From Scatophagus argus (taxonomy: Eukaryota; Chordata; Actinopteri; Scatophagidae), in contig NC_058501.1 of NCBI RefSeq assembly GCF_020382885.2, forward strand, positions 13,985,501-14,049,500: DNA of 64,000 nucleotides, written 5' to 3'. The position numbers and the translations under genes are program-made. The first letter of the stretch is position 1. Each line of letters starts with the position of its first letter. A model generated the notes under the pieces. That model ran no database searches and was not told the DNA's origin. It was given only the letters and a program-made list of their open reading frames with translations. This document shows positions 30,771-46,000 of the stretch, one piece after another.

Positions 30771-32430
30771 CAGTGTGCTAGTTACACATTTGTGATGACC
30801 TCAGATGGTTTGATATTTTTTTTAATGCCAGCCATGTATGGTTTTGTGTATATATTTACTAATGCCACACTGCGTGTTTGCAAGCGTTATATTCATTTAA
30901 TAAATAACATTAATAAGTCAATTCTCTTGCAATGCAATGGAGGGACTCCAAATCTGCACAGTAAGTAGGCCTATATTGTCAAACAGATGCTACTTGTCCT
31001 AATATTTTTACTGTATACCAGTGATCAGTCACTGGAGTTACCTTTGGGGGACGTGACTGTTGAGTTGCTCAAATAATAGGAGAAAAAAAAATAGACTTAC
31101 AACACCATTTAAAGAATGCTTCAAAAATAACAACCAAGCAGATAGACTGAAACTGAAATGGACAGCTAGCCATTAAATGGTTAAAATACCAGTAGGTTTC
31201 TACAAGTAATGATAAATGGTTACCCTACACTATTGACTAACTGTTCAAAAAGTTTGTTTAAACTAATGGATGTGTAACTACAGTTATCTAACTAATAGTT
31301 GGCTTATAGTCATTGATAGCTACATAGCTGAAATAGTGCCTAAAATGAATAGATACACAGTTGAAACTAAATGGTTGAAATAAACAACAGTGTCGATGAA
31401 GGGGTACCTGAGTTCATCTAGGAGTGTACAAATAACTAAAAGATTCAACACGCCTCAGTAGTTTGATCCTTGTGTCATGTCCTACAAAGGCCCTAAACAA
31501 TTAGCATCTTAACATCAATTATGGCATCGTTTATGTAATTTGGATAATAGTTATGTCTTAAGTTTGTATGTATTTCCACCAAATGACAAGTACATTTTTT
31601 AATGCTCATGGAGATACGAAAATGACAGCCACAGTCCTATAGACATGCCTGTCACAGAAAAATATAAAACCCACTTGATTGATTACACAGGGAGGAAGTT
31701 TGGACATATTTGGAATACTACGTCTTATCGAGGGATAGAGTGTATAAGAACATTTCCTATTCGGAACCCTGAGGGAAATCAGTTAAAAAGGTATTTAATA
31801 ATTTGAGGGTGAAATGAAAATAATAGCTTCATCCAAAATATTCTGGAGGAAAGTTTCCTCTTTCTCTCCGAGGCACAATCTGCTCCCCCTCTGCTCTGCT
31901 CTGAACTCAAATCTGTTAATGATCTCTTTGCATTCAGTTCTAAGTGGGAGCAGGCATCTTGCATGGCCTAGGGCAGCGTTACATGCCGTCACACACTCCA
32001 GACGGGACTGCTTAACTGCGGTTTGGAGCACACAAGCATGGGGCTGCGGAATGTGCATACACTGGGTGGGGGGTTGGGACAGAGGAGAGAGGGGGAAGCA
32101 CAGCAGCGCCTCTCTTAACTCATCACGGCTCTCCATATTTAGAGCGCACTGAATGTCTCTAACGAAGGCAGTTGATCACTTTGATTCCCACTATGAGGAG
32201 CCAGCATCTGGCTCAACACTGTGCATCTGTGCTGTAGTGGCATTCATAACATGTGCACCCCTTATTAGAGGAGGGAGCCAATCTAAAATAGGTCTGGGTG
32301 TGCACTATGCAGTTAATCATGTAATGGAGGTCAGTCACATTTGTGTAGATCTGTTCCAGGTCTATTAAACTGACACCCAAGTGAACCCAATTGAACTGCA
32401 CAGCAGGGAAACAGATAATTTTACAAAAAA
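30771..32430. other. Intergenic spacer between convergent nradd and setd2
   Basis: AT-rich. No exon with splice sites or recognisable domain was found. The overlapping frames at 31795-32136 (-) and 31814-32152 (+) have low-complexity translations and no family resemblance. Confidence 0.5.
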
Positions 32431-32431
32431 G

Positions 32432-34067
32432 TTTATTATCTTTTAAAATGTCTTACACTCTGTATGACAATGTGCTTACACAATACTTACAGTAGAGTAG
32501 GGTGAAACTTACTTTGTACATAGAAAAATAATAACAAAAAAAAAAACAACAAATAAGCATGAAAATCTTCCCCACCACTGAAATAAAACAGAGGGCTGTG
32601 AGTCACCAGGTTTGACATATAAGTTTGACTGATGTGGGAACTGCATCAGGAGGGCTGAGCTGGTGAGGATGGGTGGGCTCACTGTGCACCCTGACCCTAG
32701 TCTCCTGCATACAGCTTAGGTAACTTTACACATTATTTACACGTTCAATCATGAAATGACAGACCTTTTACAAAGTGTCTGCTTATTTAAACATTCCCAA
32801 AACTATTATTCAATATATTCACATATAAAGCAATGTACATATGTTGGAACTTTATTAATGCAATTTAATAGGCTTCAACAAACTATGCTAATGAACCTAC
32901 CTTGACAACCGTAAAAATCTTGGAAATTAATTAGCCACAGTTTGTGGAGCAAGGCAAACCTAAGTGTCTCTAACGTCTCATTAGGACATTTAAATGATAA
33001 AAAGAACCAGAACACACAAGATGTTTAGAAACTGTTAAAACGGCAACGCTACAACCTTCATTTTCAGCATTACTTCTGTAAGAATAGACAACAGGGCAGA
33101 ACAAGTTGTGGGAGGGGTTGAATAGGAAATGGGGAAAAAACTGATACACAGTTAAACAGCACATCAAACATAGCATTCAAACCCTGTTCTTGTTATGATA
33201 CAATTGGTAAAAGTCATATTGATCATTAATCCCATTTCTGGTTATTGGCTGATCCCCAAGTGTATTGTGAGTTCAGAACTCATTCTAGTGAGGGCATATT
33301 ACTTGAAGCAGGAAACATGGAAAACATAGGAATTTCCATAAGGATACCACGCTGACCTCAGCCTACATCAAGCATTCATAAAACAACAGAGGCTCCAAAG
33401 ACTTGTGGTTGAGAAGGCAGGGTTTGAGGAGTGGAAGCTTGGACCTCCACAACTCAGTTAAAAGCAGCACCAGATACAGAGTCATCAGTGGCAGGGAGTT
33501 GAAGCGTGCACAAGAAAAAGAAAGTGGGGTGGGGAGGAAGGGAACTGGACTGTTCTGTCCTTGATCCATTTTAACAGTGAAAAGTAACAAAGAAAACAAA
33601 AAAAAAAAAAACTTTGATAAATATGACACCAAAAGTTGATTCCTTTGAAATCCCCTTTTAGGGTTTGAAGAGTTTAAAAAGTGGAAATGAGGCAATCATG
33701 TTGGGTGTATTTAAGAGTCACAAATGGGAAAAAAAAAAAGTTTAAAATCAAACAGTCAGTGAAAACATTTGTCTCTGTAGCACCCCTCAGTGTCATCCTT
33801 GGAGAACACTGCAGCCACTGCACCTGGAGTTTCAGGTCGTTTGGCGACACTCAAATTTCCAAAAGCCTCTAGAAGGGGACTCGTCCGCGATCCACAGGGC
33901 CTGGAAAGCTTCTTGGGCAGCAGTGCAATTCTTAGTCATAAATAGGTGTAAGAAACTAGTTCATGGTTCAAGAGTATCAGTACATACATGAAGGACTGAA
34001 TGGAAAGGCAGATCTGTGCTTCTCCTGTATTAGCGCAGAGCAAGTGTAACATCTATGGCCTCAGAGG
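32432..34067 (-). other. setd2: setd2 3'UTR
   Basis: Follows the setd2 TAG on the minus strand. A minus-strand AATAAA (tttatt on +, 32432-32437) is a good candidate poly(A) signal, giving a 3'UTR of about 1.6 kb. It is A/T-rich with several poly-A/T runs. Confidence 0.6.
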
Positions 34068-37000
34068 CTAGTAAACCTCTGTGTCCTCCTTGGGCCTGTA
34101 CACAGAGCCAAATCTCTGCATATACTTCTTGATGTACTCCTTGGTCTTGTGCTTCACATTCTCATTACACTCAAGGTCCTCAGGGTTGTTGCAAGCTTTC
34201 AACTCCTTATTCATGACTCCATGAGTTAGCTAGAAGAATGGGCAGAGATAAAATAAATAAAAAAAGTCAGACATGTTTCTCATCACCAGACGACAGTAAA
34301 TTACATAATTACAATGTATATCTAAGTTGTGGTAGTGTGGTTGGATGGTTAATTATTTTTGCCCTTTACAATTTGAGACAACAAAAAGCAATCTCTAAAG
34401 GAGGGAAGCCTAGCTTGACTTTCTACGTATTGTGCCTATGTCCTCAGAGTCCTGGTATGTCCGAGAGCAAACCACTGCCTATATTCACAATCCATGGACC
34501 CACCGGGTACCATGGAAAAAACAGAACGCTGTCCTTTGATGAAATGCTGGTTGAAAAGAGCTTTTAGAAAGGAATGAGTAAAACAAAAAAAATGGGAGAT
34601 AAAAGTTTACATATACAATGTGTTCTTAGTCTCTTCCAGAGGCACAAAACAAAAATATTTGGCTGGAGAAAGAAGTCGTGGGAGCTCAACTATTTAAGTT
34701 CTGGTCTGAGGGAAACTTTGAAAATTTTTCCTTTTAAGCCAAAAGTTGACCAATGCTTTCATTGTGCTCTGACCACAAAGAAGGCAAGAAACATCCATCC
34801 ATCCATTTTCTATACCGCTTATCTGTCAGGGTCGCGGGGGGGCTGGAGCCTATTCCAGCTAACTACAGGCAAGAGGCGGAGTTCAGCCTGGACTGGTCGC
34901 CGGCAAGGAACATTTCAGAGTTTTTATTAATGAAGTGTAAAAACATCTTGACTGTTACATCTTACCTTTCTAGCCAGGTGTTTAAAGTCTTCTGTGTTGC
35001 TGATGCGTCCAAGTTTGCAGTCTGGCTTCCGATAAGGATTTAAGCATTGCACTATGAACTGGGACATCTGAGTAACACAAAACACACACATACACACACA
35101 CACTTATTAAAAAGAGTATAATATGTATAAACAAATGAACATTTGCATGGATGGCTAGAAGGCATTTGCTTCCATGTAGGTAAAGGCATAGAGATTTGGA
35201 ATATTAAAACATCTGGAGTTAACACCGCTGTGTTCATTGCTTGCAGAGTCTCTGGCTCACCTCTTTGCGAAATGTCTCTTTACTCTTTTTAGCCAGTTCA
35301 CTGGATGTGTCTGCTTCAGCTGTCTTGGTGGAGAACTGTCACAACATAATAGAGGAGATGGATGATAGGATTAAAATGTTTGTTTGCCAACAAATACAAT
35401 ATTTCACATTAAACCCTTATCTTTGCAAGTGGAACTTATTATCATCCCTTTTTAGCCATAGTGCAAGGCAATATTACCATGCCAAACTAATACAAACCAG
35501 CAGAGTAACTTTCTACGATTTGCAATCACAACAGAGGCCCCACATGTGCATCAGCTCAATCAAACATGGCAACTGGCTGCTAAACAGTGGCTATCAAGGT
35601 CATTTGGGCATCAAACAGCACCTGCTCACCAGCCTCTTGACACAAAGTAGGGATATCCTGGCAGGATGCTGTGTCTCCAGCCCCTACCTTCAATGACAAA
35701 GGCAAGCAGGCAACAGCTGACTGCCTATACCCACAACAAAGTGGTGAGGATCAAAAGCAAGCAAAAAAGATTCACACACATAGAGCTGGGGGCAGGAATC
35801 CAGAAACAATGAAACCGGACCCTTTACAAGTGCAGAGCATGTGCCATGGCTTCAAGTGCTGGATGCGGACACCACCACTGTCTAAACACATGCCGGGAAA
35901 TGGCCCATGACCCTGACGCTGTTCTTGGCGGGAAAATGTTGCATAAAAAACATAGGGCTCTCAATCTCAGTTTTTGATGCTTTTTTTTTCCCCCAACTTA
36001 GCTGCATCTTTTCAAGAGACAAAAGGGACACTTGCATAGCTGGACAACAATACAAAAAAAGCAAATAAATGAATGCTGGGTCAACCAGATGGTTTCTATT
36101 ATCCTCAAAGTCAGGATAAAACTGAAGAGGGAAAACAAATGAGGCAGAGGACGATGAGCTGGGCTGAGCTGAGCTGAGCCTCCCCTTACAGCCTGAAGGC
36201 TAAGGGACAGCTGAGCAGGGGGTGGGGTGAGCGGATACTCTCTTCAAATCTTGGTCTCCATGTAGATTCTGATGAAGCCATTTTACGAGGTGAAGTAAAC
36301 ATTCAATGAATTTAGTGTTGTACTGAGTGTTTTTCCTTTTTTTTTTCCCTTTCGTGAGACACAGCTGAAAGCAATCACTAGTGCAGCATCTTCAATTATC
36401 TCAAAGAACAAACACTATAATCATGTTTTGAATCTAAGCACAAACCAAGTGAAAAAAGTAAAGAGGATACTCTGTCATTGTCACATGAAGAAACATAAAT
36501 TTTCCTTTTTACTATGTAGTTACTGTCCAGAAAAATCTAATGCGCAAACACTACATCTTTCACATTTAATAACACAGTCTGAAAATGATCACCATGAAAT
36601 GCTCACCTTGGATGGATTCTCATCATAGGTGGGTGTGCCCAGGTCCATTTCTGATTCATGGTCCACACTAGTGTTGTCACTACTCCCTTCCCAGGTTGGA
36701 GGGTCCCACTGTGTTTGCCTAATGTGCAAAATGAAGCAATGTCAGAAACGCATGCATGAATTTTCCTTGAGGCACATACACACAGAGACACAGCAATACT
36801 GACCTTGTGACGATATGATAGTAGTAGATCTTGCCTTCAGGGTCCCGAGCCACTTTCCAGTTGGGAGGTAAGACAATAGTTTTGGGTTTGGGGGGAGAGG
36901 GAGGAGGCAGGTCTATCACATTGTTGGGTACAATCATTTCCTGGAGAGAAGGAAAGACAGAAAATAAGCATTAGCAGCACAACCATGTTGCTTTATTTTT

Positions 37001-40000
37001 AGGTACCTAAAATTTCTTTTGGATTTTGCTCAGAGGAAGAACCTGTTTTCATTTAAGCTACATTTGTGTACTTATACCTTTTTTTTTAAACAAATAGAGT
37101 CCAGTGAGCCATTTCCTTAAATGACAGTGACTTGGTAATTATGTGAGACAGGCCTTCAACCCACATAACTGTAGCAGTTGAGAGCCACATAATTTAGATG
37201 TATACCACCCCCTTGTGACCAAACTGATACTGGCCTATCTCAACAATCACAAAAAAACATAAAGATTTCCAAAAAGTTCAAGGAACCTGCTGTATCTTTA
37301 ATATGACCTGATGCTGCTCAAGAATATAAAGTCAAATCAAATGAAAATGATAACAAATGTTAAACCCTCTCCTGCCCTTCATTTCAAACCAAAGAACCTT
37401 TTATCTGGTGATTTATCAAGATTTGGTGTAGATATCTTTTTACTCTACATGCTTTAAAAACAGGACAAAGTGTGTATATATTACCTGTTGGACAGTTTGG
37501 GATGTGACAATGGTGGTGACTGTGCCTCCCTGCTGCACCACCACTCCCTGCTGATGACCAGGGTACACAGGCTGGCCATGCAGGTAGCTGGCTGCGGGTT
37601 CAGTGTATGCCTTCAGAAACACCAAGTACAGTCAGATCAGGCAGTTACTCTAGACATTCAAAAATCAATTACTGTGTTTAATACGTCCTGCATTATGTTG
37701 TGTTCACTTATGATTCAATACACATGATTTTTCTTCATCTCTTATGACTTATAAATTTTAATAAAACTCTGCTTAACTAAAAATGCAGCTTGTTTGCATA
37801 GTGAAGTCTCAAGTTAACTTTACAGTAACATATCAAGTCCAACTACAGGTTTTTCAACATTAATGGCAAGACTAAAATTGTATACGTTTTTAAAGCTGTA
37901 TAATTTAGAGAACAATTAGAAAATCTAAGTATAACAAAATCACCAAATGATATTAAACCCAGGCAAAGAGCATCCTACCTGTATAACAGGGGTGTTAGCC
38001 TGAGGGTAGGCGGTGGGGATGCTGTAGATAGTTTGGCATGGTTGGCCCTGGTAATAGATGGCTGTCTGTGTCTGAGCTTGTGCTGGGGCCGTGGCATACT
38101 GCTGTGCAGGCTGAGTCTGCACAGCAACCGTCTGTTGAGTAGTGGGATCCCAGAGAGTAGTGTAACTCTGCTGGCCCTGTACCTGAGGGGCTGTCTGGGC
38201 TGGTACAGAGAGGACAGCTACGCCTGCATCCTGGGTTGCTACATTTGGCTGCACATACTGCTGACGGGTGCCAGGGGTGAGGTTTGTGGTGCTGATGTGC
38301 TGAGAGAGATTAGAGACTGGAGCAGCCTGGGAAGTGGAGGATGGAGAAGTCAGTCCCACATCTGTAATAAGACGCTGGGGAGGTGTCTGTTGATAGGTGA
38401 GTGTAGGTTCAACCGAAGGGGTAGGCAGTAGTACTTTGCCTGCGTTGGGGTTAGAGGGATCCACGAACGTCTGGATGGGATATCCCGGAGGGTACTGGAT
38501 GAAGCCAGGACTGGAGGCATAGGCCAGAGCTGGGTCATAAGCCATAGTCTGAAGCTGCTGTTGCTGTTGCTGTTGAAGCTGCTGCTGTTTTTGGGCTTCC
38601 CGCTGAGCAACCTCCTGCTCAAACAGTTTTCTGCGCTCCTCTGTGGAGAGCTTGTTGCGCTCCTTTCCACCAACTCCCCCCCTTGGTGTCTTGTTATTGT
38701 TAGATGGGTCAAACCTTAAAAATCCAAGAGAACAAATGAATGCTTTACTGCGATACATAGCTAAATAAAGATCATACTATGCTTGGAGGACACTCTCCAC
38801 CACGTTTCTCCCCCAAAACAATTTACTTACCGCTCCTCGGTGCGTCGGGTGGTCCTCTCATAGGATGAGGGTGGTGAAGTTGAGCGTCTCCTCCTTCTCT
38901 CAGTGCTGCGTGGAGTTTTGTCAGAGACTCGATCACGGTCCCTATCGCGATCTCGCTCCCTGTCCCAGTCTCGATCCCTGTCTCTGTCATAATCTCGGTC
39001 TCTGTCGCGTTCCCTCTCCTTCTCCCGTTCCCTTTCACGTTCTCGGCTGCCAGAGGTGGTGCGCGGCGTCAAAGCTGTGTCTCGATCTCGGCTGCGATCT
39101 GTGAGAAAATCTGATTAGCCAAAATTGTATGGGAAAAATTCTAGGCCAAAAATCATTGGACTAAACTTACCATTTGCTTCCTTTTCAACCTGACTCTTCT
39201 TTGGTATTCTGTACACCTCCTGAAAGGACAGGCATAACTTTGACTTCAAACCTCAAGATACAATAGCATGCTAAAAGATTACAGAAAGAAAATGGTAATA
39301 GTTTTCTGAAATACATGTTTATGCATGTTTGACAACATTTAAAACTGGTTCAACTTGAGCTCACCTTTAGATCCTTCCAGCTTTCCAGAAGTCTGGCAGC
39401 CATGCCACTAATGTCCAAAGCACTGAGTTGGGGCTCTTGACTCCTCTCACTCTCCACATCGGAGACACCTTCCTCTTCATCCTGAGAAGGAGTTCCTGTC
39501 ACTGATGGATCTACAGGAGTTGCGATGACCTCAGTGGGCATACTGGCCTCTGGAGTCTCAGAGCTTGGCACACTATCAGTGGTAGATTGACTGGGTTGCA
39601 CCTCACTTTGTGGAGGTTTCGCAACCTCTTTTGTCTCTGCCTGGGCTTCCAAGTTCTCTGAGGGCTGCTCAGGTGGAAGATCAGCAGCATCTGTTTGGAT
39701 GGACTGAATCTCTGGCTGAGTGGGCTGGTTTCCTTCAAGTTCAACCTTTTCTGTCACTTCCTGACTGCTCTGCTCCTCCGCACTCTCCTGTTCCTCACTA
39801 GGCGCCTTTGGCCCAGCAAGTTCACCTATCTGACCATCACTCGTGCACTCTTTCGTCATAATTTCCTGCTCTAAATCCACCTCCATTTCTTCTTTTACCT
39901 CCTCCGTTTGAGGTTGTTGTTGACTACTTGAATTCATCTCAGTATCTTCCTGTTTCTGCTCTTTCACTGACTCCTCCATTGTTTCTTTTGTTGGATCTGC

Positions 40001-43000
40001 AGGTTCACACACTGGATCTGCCTTCAACTGTTTGCCATCAGGAAGCCCTGCAGGTGAGGATTCCTCCTCTTCCTCATCATCCTCCTCTTCTTCTTCTTCC
40101 TTCCCATCAGATGCTTTGCTCGTGTCAGATAGTGCGCTGTCCAGACTATTTTCACTGATGATTTTAAGGCGGCGGTACACAGCAGGTTTTGAGGTGTCTC
40201 CATCCAATTCTGGTCCCAGTTTGGTTGAGGAACCATCAGGAGTGTTGAGGGGTGTTTGAGCACGGGATGTATTCTCACTGGAGTAGCCATCCATCTCGGC
40301 AGGCTGAAGGAGACTTTTTGTTTGTGCCCATCGTTGAATGAAAGTGAGGACTCTGCTCTCCTCCAACATGTTCTTAGTGGAGATAGGCAGCACACCCAAA
40401 GTTTTCATAATCTGTGAAAAAGTATAATAGATTAGCAGTGATCAAACAGCAAAAGCAATGTGGCAATGTTATGAATGTTTAAGGCAAAGTCAATGACATG
40501 TCTCACCTCTAACTGCAGTTTGATGTTATTGGCACTGTTGCCTTTAGCCTCAGAAAGTTCAACCATGAAGATCCACAGCAAAGACAATCCATGATGGTCC
40601 AGGAACTGCTTTAGGCATGATGGATTTTGAGTATCCTGTACAACACAAGCATATCATATTATGTATCGCACATGATAACAAATGTCAAAAGTATAAATAA
40701 GATATAAACCGCTCAGGTCCTACTTGTATGAGCTTGAGACAGATGAGCTTCTGCTCCATGGTTTCCACTCGGACCATTAGTCTGCAGAGAGACACCACCT
40801 GTTTCTCATCATACAGGCCTTCTCCATTCTCCAGTAATGCTTCCAGCTCCTCATCAACCTAAGGATAGACCAAAGTGATGTATTTTTCAAAAATAACACA
40901 TATTTCTTAAAGAAATTGGCATAGAGACATTTTAGACTGGTACATACAATACAGAGCTAACACCATGATAGCTAAAAACAAACTGAAAATTGGAGCATGC
41001 CAATTTAAGCTGATTCATTATGTTATTGTGGTTACAAGTCTCATGTGGAAATGTAACCACACATTAACACTACTGACAGCCAGGTGTAAAAGGAACTGAA
41101 AAAGACTGACCGTAGTGAGAGCACTCTTTCGACTGCGGTCTTTCTTCATCTTCCCTCCAGCTGCCCGAACACTAACTCTGTTCTCACCACCTAAGAAACC
41201 TCTGCAGCTGGGTGCACCACAGAAACATTTCTGTGCTTCTTTGCTGTATAAAAAGGTAAAACAAGGATAAAATCACCACAGCAAATATGAGAACAAATCT
41301 TTATGTTTTGTTTTCAGACATACAGCAAAAGCATTAAGACAAATAGCACAAATTACGGTATGGGGATGGAAAACTGCAAAGAAACCATACCCGTATCTCT
41401 GGAACTGGTAATCAAATGTCAGCTCCGTTCCTGCAGAGACAGCCTTTGTAGTGAAAAACCCAACTCTAAGTTGGCCATTGACAGTCCACTGAAATGGGAT
41501 AAAAATCATTATTGGGTGAGTCTGCTTTCAGCAAGATAACCTGAAACAGTACCAATTAAGAGCTTTCTTTTGCCAACTTACCTTCTGGGTCTCACAGTTG
41601 GGCTCGCAGCTGTGGTTCATAAAACGTGAGCAATTACCCTTCAGCGTTGCATCAATGATCTGCAGAGACATAAGGCTATGTCTAGTGTTTCTGCCAGTCA
41701 CTTTATCCAAATGATTAAACCAGATTGAAATTTAAACATTAATTGCAATGCGTGATATCATCACTTACCTCATTATTCCTTAGAGACATGAAGTAGTAGT
41801 GGATGTTCTTATTGCGAGCATATTCCTTCACCCTTGTTTTGAATTCCTTGTGGTCCAATACCTCCCCACAGTATTCCAGTACAAAGGTGTTTCTGAGATA
41901 GAAATAAAGACAAACAAATTTGACTATCATTCTTTTTTTTTCTCTACCAAAACCTCTAAGAACACCAATCACCCCACAAATGTTAGATTCCAGTAGCATG
42001 TTGGGTTTTTGCCAGTATTTCCAGTGTTGGTTATACTGTCCTCACAAATAACTCCTTTGTGAAAAACACCTTAAGATATCTAAACCTTTGTCTAAATCTT
42101 TCATTGAGTTATAATAATCGTAAAAGCTTGCGTATCAACTCAAATGGCATATATTTTGTTTTAGGTCCAATTACTTTTCTTAAAGGCATCAAGGTGAACA
42201 TCTTTACTGTTATGTAGCCTAATAGAGTAGGTAGCGTCTATCAACACAACAGCTACTAAATTTGTGAATCTTTAAACATTAAATGCAACAATGACATTTA
42301 AAGGAGCAGTATTGGAAGTTTGTAAGAGTCTTACGGAGCCAAGTCTTTAGCTGCCCGTAGTCCCCATCCTTTGTCTTCTGTGAGGATAACATCAAAGTCT
42401 GCATGTTGTTTCATCTGAAAGCGCCGATTAGAGCAGTAGACTCCATTCAGACATCGCGAAGAGCTTAAAAAAAATAAATAAATTAATTAATTAAAATTAA
42501 TAAGACAAAAAGAAAGAACATATCCTTTAGCTGTATGTCAGCGGACTCCAACACATTTTTGATAGCAAAATACCATGTTTGTCACAGGCTTAACGGACTT
42601 TGGATAATAATTATTTATGCTGACTCTTGTCCAGATAAAGCAATATTTGAATAGCATTCAATATTAATTAATTAATTAATAGAATAGCTTCCACCACTAG
42701 TTGTGCAATTCTTTTTATACTAAAAATTCAAAAAACGTTTTTGTATTTCCAGGTTTTCCTAACCTAAGAGCCTGCAAAATATTTAATTTAAAATACTGAG
42801 TTCTTATGTGGTCACAGCTTTATCAGTAATAATCCACTTACCACTCAATCATCAGGAGCCGGTTTAAACAGTCTTCCCCGCATGCTAATACTCCCTTTAA
42901 ACGCTCCTCTCGTGGTAACACTGGGCATTCACATTGCATTCTCTTGATGTCTCGATGAGATTTGCTCTTCTTTCTGAAAAAGGAAAAAAAAAAGACAGTC

Positions 43001-46000
43001 TTTAAAGCTCAATTCTGGAGGTACTGTTGTTTATTAGATTATTCTTTGTACATACTAAATGTTTTGTTTTGCTAATCAAGCTAGAAAACACCTTACCTCT
43101 CTGTCAGGTAAAGGTTCTCCTCAATCAAGTCAAAGTAAGGTGGCATTCTCTTAGACTTGGATAACTCCTTCCATTTACTGGAGTCTTGAAAGTCTTGCAG
43201 GGTGAGTGACGGACGGTGCACTTCAGCTTTGACATGACTTTCCTTAGAGACATCACTATCTCCTGGACGATCCCTCTTCTCTGCCGGCCCAGCTTCTGCC
43301 TCATTGTCTGAATCTGACTCAATCTCTGGACGCCTTTTCTTTGGAGGGCCTCGGCCTCTGTGGGGTCTAAAATTGTCTTCTCTGGGGGGTTCAGGGACAG
43401 CAGAGCCCCTGCTGTTGCTGCTTATTTCATGACCTTGTACAAAGCTTGATGACCCAGGAGTGTTAGGTCCACTGCATTCAACAGCTGTTTTACTAAGACT
43501 AGATGGTTTATCCCCACTGTAGTCGTCGTGGTCATTAGTTAGGGAATCGGGATGGATATCATTTGCAGGATCCTGATAGTGTTCATGCACATTGAGGTAG
43601 GTTTTTCTGCTAGCCTGCAAACTAAGGGAATGGTTCCAGGAGGCATTAATCTGTATGTGCTCCTGGTCCTTGGGAGAGGTCCCTGTCAGTTTAGTGTTCA
43701 GTAACTGCGGCCCATGACTGCTATCAGGCTGCTGGTATGTACTACTGGGCTGTTCTGATTGGGAAAAATCCCAACCCAGGCTGAATCCCTTCTTGTCACT
43801 GATGTTATCAGCATTGGAGAAATTATCTTGTTGAAAGCAGGAGTACATCCTTTCACCTCTGCTGCTTAGATTATGTCGACTGTGCTCCCGATCACACTGT
43901 ATTGAATTATCAAGTCTGTGAGCAGGATCTGAGGCACTTCCATGTGCACTATTATGACCTGCCAAGTAGGGCTGGGCACTGATGGAGCTGGAGCCCTCTG
44001 AGTGACTGGTACTATCAATCATATTACTCTGAGACTGGCACAACATACTGTTATTGGATGAATCATTCAGACCAGCACATGGAACACTGATCTCTACAAA
44101 TGCAGTGGAAGGACACCCTTGCCTTTGTTTCTGGACTTGATAGCTGATATTCACATCAGCTGCTGTATTAACATTTTGCAGTTCTGAACTATTAATTGGA
44201 GTGCATGGTGAATCTCCTGTGTCCTGTGTATCCATCGTTAGAGATGAATTCCTTGGCACTACCACCACAGAGTGCAATCGTTTTATAGCCTCGCCACAGT
44301 CAGAGTCATACTCCGAGTTGTCACTATCACTGGCTTCACTCTGTCCTCCTAATGCATCCTGCTTTAGTGCAGTTCTCTTATACAATTTGCTTGTATGTGA
44401 ACTGTCCTTGGATTTTTCTTCACGATCATCGCCATTCCAACACTGCATCTTTGCAGCTTTGTCGAGCTGTGATATATCATTTACATGCAGAGGCTCAACT
44501 GTGTTTGTTTTGTGTGTTTGTTTGTGTTGAGAAACACTCAGTTTTAAGTCACATTGGTCAATGCTGGTGCTCTCTTGTGAAGGCTCACTTTGGTCGTTGT
44601 ATTTATCAATCATTGGTGTGCAGTCTGAATCGACCTTCTGCTTAGAGATTTCAGTCTGATTCATCAGTTTGGAATGTGTTTCAGGTTGTTGCTGAATTTT
44701 ATCTTTAATAATGCCAGACTCTTGTTGGTTGTTGTCTTTCGAGAACTCAATTTTTTTGACAGAAATCACTTTTTTAACAGTTGGCTTGCTCTCTGCACAA
44801 AATGTCCTTTGTGAATTATCACTGTCTGAGATGTCCTGCCCAACAATATCCCATCGAGACTTTTTGGCACCACTGCTGGTCTTTTTAACAGTATCCATAT
44901 TTTGCGGTTCAGATGTTAGCGGATTCTCAGATTCAAGACACAATGGATCAGATTTCAGTGGCACACTCGTCCTGCACTCCACTGTTGATATCACAATTTG
45001 CTCAATAATCTCTGGTTTAGTGTTCTGGAGGGTATCATGTGTGACAGGTATATCCGCTGTATCAAGTATGGACTTTGGTCCTGATGAGCAGTCAACAACT
45101 TTCTTGACCTGGCTGCACATGAAACTATCATTGCTAATGCATGAATTCAAGACTGCTGCATTTGAGTTCACATGTGGTTGGTTATTAGAAGAAAGGCTAT
45201 CGTTCACATTTGTCAAGTTTTCCAGGGTGGTATTTACATGCTTTAGGCTTTCACTTGAGGTTACAGCTGAGGCATTTTCATTCTCAACTTGAAGATCGGA
45301 TCTTAATTCTCTTCTCTTGGATGAAGATTCTTGCAAAGTTTTACCAGTGCATGAGACCTCCTTAAAAATCTGATCATTATGTTCATTTCCACTGGGTTGG
45401 GAATCAGACTTTTCTTTTTCACTATGAGAACCCAATTCTGTGGTGCTTGCACATGGTGGTGCTTTGCCAGGGGTGTGAAACGTGTCATCTGATTGTCTAT
45501 CATGTCCGCTGGTTTTCACAGAAGATCTAGAAGGGGTCATTTGCTTTGAGTCTGACCTACTGGTTTTCTTTGGAGAGTTGTTACAGTTGTCCTCTGAGCC
45601 AGAGCTTTTGTCAGAGGCCTGTGATTTTCCTTTATGATCTGCCTCAGAGTCACTAGAGCTGCTTTTTTGGCGTTTTTCATATGTCTGAGAGCGAGTATGC
45701 AAACTGGAAGAAGAGGATTTGCTGTTGGTTTCTGACTTGTGATGGGAGCTGAATTTACGATAACTGGAGTCCAGATCAGGAGAGCACTTGCGCTGGGAAT
45801 CGGAGTCTGACAGTCGCTTAGAAGTTCTGTCAGACTTTGATGATTGTGTTCTTTTATCCAACTCTGAGGGGTGGGGAGAATCTCCAGATTTGGAGGCTTT
45901 GTCAGATTTTGAGTAGGAAGATGATTTTGACTCTTTATGTGAGCTCGAATGGGCAGATGATCTGCTGGAATCACTTGTCCTCGTCCTTGTCTTCCTGTGG

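Noticed and set aside
31795-32152. Overlapping open frames on both strands between nradd and setd2
   Set aside because: No splice context, no recognisable protein and no support beyond chance openness.
44711-45292. 193-codon + strand open frame opposite setd2 exon 3
   Set aside because: Antisense shadow of the long Ser-rich setd2 exon; no domain, and the minus-strand frame is clearly the conserved one.
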